Below are positions 6,775 to 11,978 of a DNA stretch of 11,978 nt, one piece after another (position 1 is the stretch's first letter; each line of letters opens with the position of its first letter). The notes beneath the pieces are model-generated. The model saw only the letters and a list, made by a program, of their open reading frames with translations. It did no database searches and was not told where the DNA came from. The stretch is from assembly GCA_019090765.1 (NCBI GenBank), contig JAHRVJ010000123.1:1-11978 (forward strand). The letters are read 5' to 3'. This DNA comes from Ilumatobacteraceae bacterium (lineage in GTDB: Bacteria; Actinomycetota; Acidimicrobiia; Acidimicrobiales; Ilumatobacteraceae). The position numbers were made by a program, and so were the translations under genes.

Positions 6775-9162
6775 TCAGTTCCCCGCCCAGTTATTGCTGA
6801 GGCTGGAGAGTTGGCTTGACAGCCAGTCGCCTTGGGTCTGCAGTCCGGCGAGCAGCGTCTGGAGGCTGGCCCACTGCCGTCGCATGTTTGTCTCTCGCAA
6901 GTTCAACCGATCGTCGAGTCGTTCAATCTGATCGCCGAAGTCTTCGATCCGACGTTCGGCAAACTCTTTTGCTGTGACAAGCACGCCAGTTCCGGTGCGG
7001 GTGAGGCTGCTGGTGATTTCAACGATCCGAGCCGCGATTCCTGGCACGTAGTCGACGTCGCCGAGGACACCGCTCACACCGTCTGCGATGTCAACTCCTA
7101 GTCCCGCCGCGGGACTATCTGTTGTTGCGGCAAGCACCAAGCGGCGACCGCTTCCGGCAGCGATGAATCCGTCGATTGTCCCCTGAACGTCGGTTCCAGC
7201 CTGCGCGTCCCAAGTTCCGACGCCGAGCACATCGAGGTTGAGTTCGAAATCTCCGGCACTTCCCCAATCGTCAGCACGCACGCGGAGCCCGGTTCCGTCG
7301 ATCTCGGCGATCACGTCGAGTCCTGCTTCGGCAAGCACGGTGTTGAGATTCTGGACGATTTGGCTCGCGGACTGACCGGCTTGCACGTCGAGGGTGGTCG
7401 TAGTTGAGCCAATGCGGATGCCGATTCGACTAGCTGTCGCAGCCCCTCCGTCGAAGAGCAGCGCCGAACTCGCACGAGAAGCCGCGGTTGTTACGTCGAT
7501 CGCGTATGTTCCGCTCATTGTGTCAGGGTCTGCAACGGCGAAGACTGCGTCGCCGGTGTCGGTTCCGCCGCGGCCGAATAGACGGGCGACGGCGCTGGGG
7601 TCCTCAGCGATGGCTGCCAGGAAAACGTCTCGATCGAAGGTGAATGAACCATCACGATCACGTTCAATCCCGACATCTGATGGCAGCGATGTTGTGAGGC
7701 CGTTAACCTGGCTGCCCAGCGCGTCGCCCACCTGGTCAGCGAGCTGGCGAACGGTGGCGTTGCCTGCTAGTGCCCCGGAGGTGCCAGCGGTCGGGTCAGT
7801 ACGAGTTTGAACCTTGATATCGGCTAGCAGATCGTTGATTGAAGAGATCATGTTGCTCACGTCATCGGCGATCGTCGCGTCGTCGCGGGCAACGGAAACA
7901 GTGATCTGAGTCGTCGAAACCTCTTTGGCGGTCAGCGTTACACCCGGGACTACTTCGCTGAAGGTGTTGCCAGACGCCTCTACTTGGTACGCGCCAGCTC
8001 CGGAACCGATGGTGATCTCAGCATTGCGTGCCGCTGATGATTCGACCATGCCGCCGATGCCGGAGAACACCGAATCGTCGATAGCGATGCGTCCGTCTTC
8101 GCCGATGCTTGTGGCGCTCAGCTGTAGACGCCATGTGTTGGTATCTACAAGTACCGCTGCGGCGGTGACTCCGGCCCCGGCAGTAGTGATTGCCGCTGCA
8201 ACGTCGGAGAGGCTGCGATCGCCAGTGGAGACAACGCTGACATCCGCTGCGCCGACTCGTAAGCCTCCTGACAGAGTTGCATCGAGGGTGCCAGATCCGG
8301 TATCGACGGCGATTGCTTGGCCAGCTTCGGCGAGCGTGACTGTGGTCGTTGTGCCATCAATATCGATGATGCCGTCGGTACCGATGTGGGCAGAGGCGTC
8401 GACGGCGAGTCCAAGATCGCCGAGCGCGTTGCCGCCGGTGATTTGGATGTCGGCCGTTGAGCCCTCGCGAGCGGTCGCGAGCTCGATCTGGCCGTTGTTG
8501 TTGAGCGAGGCGGTTGCTTCGACTCCGGAGCCGTCGAGTGCGTCCTGGACGGCACTCACTAGACCGGCTTCGTCGTAGGTCCCGAAGGCGAGCGAGAGAG
8601 AGTGGGCGACACCGTTAACAGTGACGTCCAACAATTCGTTGAAGCCGTCAACTGTCGTGCTACTGGCGAGGGCGGTGGATCCGCTCACGTTTGCCGCTGC
8701 TGTTGCCTGAGTGACCGACATCTCGATCTCTCCGACACCGAGCCCAGCGCCGGCTCGCAGCATGTCGATACCGATCGAACGTGTGCCAGCGGCTACTGCG
8801 ATAACGGACTCGCTGGTTACTGCGATTGCGTCTGATGCGACGGTTCCGATCGAGCGTAAACCGTGCGATTGTGCGAGTTGGTCAACTGTGAATGAGAGTG
8901 AGCCGATTGCCGATGTGCCAGAGATCGTGGCGGCTACGGCGGTTGTGTTGGAAACGGTCGCGACGTGGCGGTCAAACGATGACGTCAGCGACAGGCGGTC
9001 TGAGGCGAGTCGAAACGCGTCGACCTTGGAGCGGATGCGGCCGAGCGCGTCGGAGGCAACCCGAGCGTCTGCTTGTCGCGACTGCAGCGCGATCAGCGGG
9101 CGCTCTTCGATCGCCATGAGCTGGTTGACAATATAGTCTGCGTCGATTCCGCCGATTTCCAT
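6775..9162 (-). CDS. fliD: Flagellar filament cap protein FliD (HAP2), enlarged
   Basis: FliD caps the growing filament and guides flagellin folding at the tip. The start ATG at 9162 follows GGAGG (9172-9168) by five bases. The product is 795 aa, against roughly 450-500 for many FliD proteins. The N-terminal FliD domain begins IGGIDADYIVNQLMAIEERPL with the helix SRQADARVASDALGRI, and reaches SFTVDQLAQSHGLRS near 104. Residues 178-252 resemble a flagellin hook IN module (VNGVAHSLSL ... GQIELATAREGS). A related segment lies at about 297-370, and a third at about 575-650 is inserted inside the C-terminal domain. That domain has DVSNMISSINDLLADI (434-449) and GSFTFDRDVFLAAI (505-518), and resumes at about 700 with the long final coiled-coil-like helices ending WLSSQLSSL. 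The gene lies downstream of the strong hairpin that follows flagellin. Confidence 0.95.
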   Translation of the reverse strand: MEIGGIDADYIVNQLMAIEERPLIALQSRQADARVASDALGRIRSKVDAFRLASDRLSLTSSFDRHVATVSNTTAVAATISGTSAIGSLSFTVDQLAQSHGLRSIGTVASDAIAVTSESVIAVAAGTRSIGIDMLRAGAGLGVGEIEMSVTQATAAANVSGSTALASSTTVDGFNELLDVTVNGVAHSLSLAFGTYDEAGLVSAVQDALDGSGVEATASLNNNGQIELATAREGSTADIQITGGNALGDLGLAVDASAHIGTDGIIDIDGTTTTVTLAEAGQAIAVDTGSGTLDATLSGGLRVGAADVSVVSTGDRSLSDVAAAITTAGAGVTAAAVLVDTNTWRLQLSATSIGEDGRIAIDDSVFSGIGGMVESSAARNAEITIGSGAGAYQVEASGNTFSEVVPGVTLTAKEVSTTQITVSVARDDATIADDVSNMISSINDLLADIKVQTRTDPTAGTSGALAGNATVRQLADQVGDALGSQVNGLTTSLPSDVGIERDRDGSFTFDRDVFLAAIAEDPSAVARLFGRGGTDTGDAVFAVADPDTMSGTYAIDVTTAASRASSALLFDGGAATASRIGIRIGSTTTTLDVQAGQSASQIVQNLNTVLAEAGLDVIAEIDGTGLRVRADDWGSAGDFELNLDVLGVGTWDAQAGTDVQGTIDGFIAAGSGRRLVLAATTDSPAAGLGVDIADGVSGVLGDVDYVPGIAARIVEITSSLTRTGTGVLVTAKEFAERRIEDFGDQIERLDDRLNLRETNMRRQWASLQTLLAGLQTQGDWLSSQLSSLSNNWAGN

Positions 9163-9167
9163 GATCT

Positions 9168-9172
9168 CCTCC
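9168..9172 (-). promoter_or_regulatory. Ribosome binding site for fliD
   Basis: The minus strand has GGAGG, extended to GGAGGAG, five bases before the fliD ATG. It is a strong site and fixes the start at 9162. Confidence 0.7.
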
Positions 9173-9221
9173 GAACCGTCTAGGGCGTTTTCCGTCGATG
9201 ACGTTCAGGTGGTCGATGGCG

Positions 9222-9254
9222 AACGGGGGTCCGGTCTTGGACCGGACCCCCGTT
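9222..9254 (-). terminator. Strong stem-loop, probable flagellin transcription terminator
   Basis: A perfect 15-bp inverted repeat (AACGGGGGTCCGGTC at 9222-9236 and its complement at 9240-9254) has a three-base loop. It begins 27 bases after the flagellin stop. The stem is very GC-rich and no T-run follows on either strand. This fits the U-less hairpin terminators often proposed in high-GC Gram-positive bacteria, or a 3' stabilising hairpin for the abundant flagellin mRNA. The palindrome reads the same on both strands; direction is assigned from gene context. Confidence 0.8.
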
Positions 9255-9281
9255 GTGCCATAGATAGATGGTCCTGATAAC

Positions 9282-10463
9282 TCAGCGCAGGAGCGAGAGC
9301 ACCGATTGCGGAACCTGGTTGGCCTGGGCGAGCATCGCGGTGCCAGCCTGGGACAGGATCTGCGTCTTGGTGAAGTTGGTCATCTCCGAAGCCATGTCCG
9401 TATCACGGATCCGGCTTTCTGAGGCGACCAGGTTCTCGGTCGTAACCTGCAGGTTGTTAATCATCGACTCGAAACGGTTCTGAAGCGCACCGAGGTCACC
9501 ACGCTGTGTGGAGACCGAGCCGATGGCTGTGTCGAGTGCGTCGATGGCCGCAGCGGCCCCGGCGTCTGTCGTCACGTCCAGCGATCCGATTCCGAGTGTG
9601 GTCGCGCTCACGCTGCCGATGGAAACGTTGAGTGTGTCGGTTGAGTTCGCACCGATTTGGAACTGGCCACCTGATCCCGACGCTGCGGTTGCGGCGCCTG
9701 AGATTCCGAGGGCTGCCAACGGGTTGTTGGTTCCTTCAGCGAGAACGAATGTCTCGGTATCGGCGAGCCCGCTGACTTCGACGGTGAGGGCACTACCAGC
9801 GCCAACACCCTCGGAGCTAACGCTGACCTTGCCGGCAAAGGAGCTGCCACCGGCGGACAGTGCCCCGTTGATCGCACCTTGCAATGCGCCAGCGGCTTCT
9901 GAGCCACTTGCGCCAGCCAAGGCTGCCATGTCGACAGTCACGGCGCCAGCACCATTGATATTGATGGTGAAGTCGTCGCCAGCGGCGACGGTGTACGAGT
10001 CGTCGGCATCGAACCCGGTGATCTTGGCTGAGTCGACGCCATAGCTGCCGTCGAGCAGGCTGACTCCACCGAAGTTGGTGCTGTCGGCGATGCGGTCGAC
10101 TTCAGAAGTCAGTGCCGTCAGTTCGGCCTGTGCTGCCGAGCGAGCGTTCGAGTCGTTTGAACCCGAGTTAGCCGCCTGGACGGACAGGTCGCGCATCCGG
10201 TTGAGCATCGTGTGCACTTCGTTCAGGGCGCCTTCTGTGGTCTGTACGACCGAGATGCCGTCCTGAGCGTTACGGGTCGCCTGACGGAGACCACTTACCT
10301 GCGAGCGCAGGTTCTGGCTGATGACGAGGCCAGCGGCATCGTCAGCGGCACGGTTGATTCGGAAGCCAGATGAAAGCTTCTCGAGTGACTTGCCCATCTG
10401 CATGTTCGAGGTTGACAAGTTGCGGTAGGCGTTGATCGCCATGCTGTTCTGGTTAATACGCAT
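9282..10463 (-). CDS. fliC: Flagellin (filament subunit)
   Basis: Flagellin is the filament subunit, secreted without a cleaved signal peptide. The 393-aa product has classic conserved ends. At the N-terminus are MRINQNSMAINAYRNL, SLEKLSSGFRINRAADDAAG (26-45) and LNRMRDLSVQAAN (87-99), the last being the D1 helix that in enteric flagellins contacts TLR5. At the C-terminus are GALQNRFESMINNL, the helix with ESRIRDTDMASEM (349-361), and AGTAMLAQANQVPQSVLSLLR. The variable middle (about 140-300) is Gly/Ala/Ser/Thr-rich and modest in size. There are no cysteines. The ATG follows GGAGG (10475-10471) by seven bases, a strong ribosome site as expected for an abundant protein. Stem-loops flank the gene at 10500-10519 and 9222-9254, implying expression separate from its neighbours. 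The symbol fliC is used for the family; hag or fla would be equally valid. Confidence 0.98.
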   Translation of the reverse strand: MRINQNSMAINAYRNLSTSNMQMGKSLEKLSSGFRINRAADDAAGLVISQNLRSQVSGLRQATRNAQDGISVVQTTEGALNEVHTMLNRMRDLSVQAANSGSNDSNARSAAQAELTALTSEVDRIADSTNFGGVSLLDGSYGVDSAKITGFDADDSYTVAAGDDFTININGAGAVTVDMAALAGASGSEAAGALQGAINGALSAGGSSFAGKVSVSSEGVGAGSALTVEVSGLADTETFVLAEGTNNPLAALGISGAATAASGSGGQFQIGANSTDTLNVSIGSVSATTLGIGSLDVTTDAGAAAAIDALDTAIGSVSTQRGDLGALQNRFESMINNLQVTTENLVASESRIRDTDMASEMTNFTKTQILSQAGTAMLAQANQVPQSVLSLLR

Positions 10464-10464
10464 T

Positions 10465-10477
10465 TCCTTACCTCCAT
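10465..10477 (-). promoter_or_regulatory. Flagellin ribosome binding site with two ANGGA motifs
   Basis: The minus strand reads ATGGAGGTAAGGA just before the flagellin ATG. GGAGG (10475-10471) is the Shine-Dalgarno sequence, seven bases from the start. The stretch contains ATGGA and AAGGA, both matching the ANGGA core bound by CsrA-type translational repressors. CsrA binding is an inference; no csrA or fliW gene is in the window. Confidence 0.55.
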
Positions 10478-10499
10478 GTAAGGTTGTGTTTTGTTAGAA

Positions 10500-10519
10500 A
10501 GGTCCAATCCGTTGGACCT
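10500..10519 (-). promoter_or_regulatory. Leader stem-loop upstream of flagellin with ACGGA at the loop
   Basis: The minus strand has AGGTCCAA, loop CGGA, TTGGACCT: a perfect 8-bp stem with a four-base loop, 24 bases upstream of the flagellin Shine-Dalgarno sequence. The loop and its closing A give ACGGA, the ANGGA core recognised by CsrA in hairpin loops. A short TTTCT follows the stem, so a weak terminator or an mRNA-stabilising hairpin is also possible. The symmetry could alternatively be a protein-binding operator in the DNA. Confidence 0.6.
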
Positions 10520-10563
10520 ACCCCGGGGGGCACGTGTGACTGTGCGGGACCCCGAAGATCGTG

Positions 10564-10598
10564 CAAGGAGGTTGAAGAGATTTCTTCAGATCTCCTTG
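10564..10598 (-). other. Interrupted stem-loop between the CheX-like gene and flagellin
   Basis: An outer 7-bp stem (CAAGGAG with CTCCTTG) and an inner 6-bp stem (TGAAGA with TCTTCA, loop of four) are separated by a small 2/3-base internal loop. It lies ten bases after the stop of the preceding gene and about 100 bases before flagellin. It may terminate or attenuate transcription from the chemotaxis genes. No T-run follows on the minus strand. The promoter for flagellin would be expected between here and 10520, but I see no convincing -35/-10 or sigma-28-like pair. Confidence 0.5.
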
Positions 10599-10607
10599 GC
10601 GAGAGTG

Positions 10608-11066
10608 TTATGGGCGCTCGTATAGCTCCCACGACATCGGCTGACCCTCAATGTCGAAAGTGCACGACACGGTGAGCTGGCCGCCAGTAATAGATGGGGT
10701 GGATGGCGACACGATCGGCAATGTCAGTGTCGAGGCTCCATCGTCGTCGAGCATGCCTTTGACGTTGCCGCCGACCACGTTGGCGAGTTCGCCCAACGCG
10801 TCCGCGACGTCATCTGCCTCCAGCTCCGCGACCTCGAGGCCGAGCAGCGTCGCGGCGTAGCTTCGAGCAAGTTCGGCGCTGACTGTTACAACGAGCGCTG
10901 CCGTCCACGGCCCGCCGATCGAAATCGTCGCGATCCGCGGATCGTCAATTGGTGCTGAGGTGGCAGCTGGCTCGGCGTCGGTGCCCACAAGGGTTTGCCA
11001 CACAAAGGTGACGATCTCGCTTAGTGCGGCCTCATCCACTACCGAGGTCTTCTTGTCAGTAAACAT
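10608..11066 (-). CDS. CheX-family protein, putative CheY-P phosphatase
   Basis: The 152-aa product resembles the CheX domain (CheC/CheX/FliY phosphatase superfamily), which removes phosphate from CheY-P in the cytoplasm. The key stretch is DALGELANVVGGNVKGML (89-106). It contains the E-x-x-N pair (E93, N96) used by this family to position the attacking water, followed by the G-N that typically marks CheX. Upstream, ARIATISIGGPWTAALVV-like strands (about 44-60) and downstream SWELYERP at the end fit the alternating strand/helix fold. The ATG at 11066 follows AGGAG (11079-11075) by eight bases. It lies 27 bases after a second CheX-like gene and upstream of flagellin. Family assignment is fairly strong; catalytic activity is inferred. 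Confidence 0.82.
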   Translation of the reverse strand: MFTDKKTSVVDEAALSEIVTFVWQTLVGTDAEPAATSAPIDDPRIATISIGGPWTAALVVTVSAELARSYAATLLGLEVAELEADDVADALGELANVVGGNVKGMLDDDGASTLTLPIVSPSTPSITGGQLTVSCTFDIEGQPMSWELYERP

Positions 11067-11093
11067 TGCTGGAACTCCTAATGGTGGTTGAAA

Positions 11094-11582
11094 TCAGCGG
11101 GCATACAACGCAAGTTGGCCGCTGCCGTAGTCGGTTATGGTGACATCGAAGGTGCGTCGGCCGGCGGCCTTCACGACGAGGTCTTTGATCTCGTCGGGTA
11201 CTCCTTCTGAAAGCTCGCGGATCTTGAGGTGCGGAACACTCGGACCGTTCAGTACTGCAGTAAGGATGTTGGCAACCTCGTGGTAGTTGTCCTTCAGGCT
11301 GTCTTCGAGAACGCCCGCTTTCACCGACTCTTCGGCAACGGGCTTGGGGACCATTGCCAATGCTGCTCCCGCATAGGCAGATAGGGGCAGGTCTGCGACG
11401 CAGGCGCCGCCAACCGTTCCATCATCTTCGACGAACACCGCTGAGACAGCGACGAGGTCTTCGTCGTTGAAGTCGAACTCAGCGCGCTTCTCAACGCTGA
11501 CTCCCTTGCCTAGTAGGTCCCCGAAGAACTCTCGTATCGCCTCGGGAACGGGCATCCGCCGCGTGGGTGTGGCGAGGGGCAT
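11094..11582 (-). CDS. Divergent CheX-like protein next to CheY
   Basis: The 162-aa product is not a close match to any family I can name, but its central helix YHEVANILTAVLN (100-112) carries an E-x-x-N pair (E102, N105) in the same setting as the neighbouring CheX-family protein. It is followed by PHLKIREL, which resembles the strand after that helix in CheX. The N-terminal part (about 10-50) has a helix AIREFFGDLLGKG and acidic strands, and the last part (TFDVTITDYGSGQLALYA) looks like two beta strands. No membrane segment or signal peptide is seen. Its ATG overlaps the cheY stop by one base (TGATG), so the two are probably made together. That supports a partner or phosphatase role for CheY, although it lacks the glycines that follow the motif in typical CheX. 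Confidence 0.8.
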   Translation of the reverse strand: MPLATPTRRMPVPEAIREFFGDLLGKGVSVEKRAEFDFNDEDLVAVSAVFVEDDGTVGGACVADLPLSAYAGAALAMVPKPVAEESVKAGVLEDSLKDNYHEVANILTAVLNGPSVPHLKIRELSEGVPDEIKDLVVKAAGRRTFDVTITDYGSGQLALYAR

Positions 11583-11944
11583 CAGGACACCAGTGAGCCA
11601 ATCACTTCTGCTACGCGATCGCCGTCAAATGGTTTGGTTAGAAGGAAGCCAGCTCCCGCGCTGAGCGCTTGTTCACGCATGGCGGGGTTGGACTCAGATG
11701 TAACGAAGCCGAACATCGTCTCGTCGCCCTTGGCGCGAAGTTCGGTGAGGAACTCAAGACCGTTCATGTTGGGCATATTCCAGTCGGACAAGATGAGGTC
11801 GGGCCGGAAATCCGGCACTGCCGCAAGAGCGTCGGCGCCATCTACTGCTTCTCTGATTTCATCGATCTGGACGGAGCTCTGTCGGAGCGTGCGGATGACG
11901 ATCATTCGCATCGCCTTGCTGTCATCAGCAACGAGTATTCGCAT
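11582..11944 (-). CDS. cheY: CheY-type single-domain response regulator
   Basis: The 120-aa product is a stand-alone receiver domain with no output domain, as in CheY, which binds the motor switch when phosphorylated. All active-site residues are visible: acidic pair D7-D8, phospho-acceptor D54 in LILSDWNMPNMNG, T82 in FVTSESN and K104 in LLTKPF. Position F100 corresponds to the switch tyrosine of enteric CheY, an aromatic-for-aromatic change. The DWNMPNM stretch is especially close to chemotaxis CheY. The ATG at 11944 follows GAGGAG (11959-11954) by nine bases. It is the first gene visible in transcription order and is coupled to the divergent CheX-like gene by a one-base overlap. Another receiver such as a CheY paralogue cannot be excluded, because no CheA is in the window. 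Confidence 0.93.
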   Translation of the reverse strand: MRILVADDSKAMRMIVIRTLRQSSVQIDEIREAVDGADALAAVPDFRPDLILSDWNMPNMNGLEFLTELRAKGDETMFGFVTSESNPAMREQALSAGAGFLLTKPFDGDRVAEVIGSLVS

Positions 11945-11978
11945 TGTGGTTCTCTCCTCGATCTAGTGGTTGCTCGAA

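Noticed and set aside
7925..8578. Plus-strand open frame of 217 codons opposite fliD
   Set aside because: It is low-complexity Ala/Ser/Pro/Val and mirrors the repetitive fliD sequence. It has no recognisable domain.
9508..10044. Plus-strand open frame opposite flagellin
   Set aside because: Shadow of the low-complexity flagellin centre, Ala/Ser/Pro/Thr-rich with no motif.
10521..10528. CCCCGGGG palindrome next to the leader hairpin
   Set aside because: An eight-base GC palindrome is easily expected by chance here and has no loop or supporting context.
10520..10563. Sigma-28-type flagellin promoter
   Set aside because: No TAAA plus CCGATA-like pair at proper spacing was found on the minus strand. 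The promoter may use a different consensus, so none is called.
1..11978. Mobile elements, CRISPR arrays, tRNA or rRNA genes, or a defence system
   Set aside because: No direct-repeat arrays, transposase or integrase frames, or RNA gene signatures were seen. The window is a continuous flagellar/chemotaxis block.

Overview
This window is a dense, single-strand block of flagellar and chemotaxis genes. Every supported gene lies on the minus strand, so transcription runs from right to left. GC content is high (about 60%), and GTG starts and short stop/start overlaps are frequent. Flagellin, FliD, FliF and FliG look like those of flagellated Actinomycetota, possibly an Acidimicrobiia-like lineage. 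That placement is inferred from protein style and gene set only; no phylogenetic marker is present. There is no sign of mobile DNA, CRISPR, rRNA or tRNA.

The layout in transcription order (high to low coordinates) begins with signalling genes: a CheY receiver (11944-11582), a divergent CheX-like protein (11582-11094) and a more typical CheX-family protein (11066-10608). Next is a 144-base leader with two stem-loops, then flagellin (10463-9282). A very strong 15-bp hairpin (9254-9222) follows, then an unusually long filament cap protein FliD (9162-6775). FliS (6677-6210) is next, followed by a small helical protein that may be a FliT-like chaperone (6213-5833) and a small single-pass membrane protein (5824-5414). 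Then come FliH (5414-4785), the rod proteins FlgB (4735-4382) and FlgC (4347-3955), FliE (3952-3623), the MS-ring protein FliF (3620-2016), the rotor protein FliG (start revised to 2019, end 946), and the first 308 residues of the export ATPase FliI (926 to the window edge).

Together these genes cover the base of the motor (FliF-FliG with the FliE/FlgB/FlgC rod joint), the soluble export machinery (FliH, FliI), late secreted filament parts and their chaperones (flagellin, FliD, FliS) and control of motor switching (CheY plus two putative CheY-P phosphatases). Most rod, ring and export genes overlap or sit a few bases apart, which suggests translational coupling. The flagellin gene is set apart by stem-loops on both sides, as expected for a gene expressed at much higher levels than its neighbours.

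The most interesting observations are these. (1) The small membrane protein before FliH ends in a helix that matches, without gaps, the FliG-binding tail of this cluster's own FliF. (2) The flagellin leader has an ANGGA motif in a hairpin loop plus two more around the ribosome binding site, the layout of CsrA control. (3) Two adjacent CheX-like proteins both keep the E-x-x-N pair. (4) fliH is displaced to before flgB, so fliI directly follows fliG. (5) FliD is enlarged to 795 residues by repeated modules.
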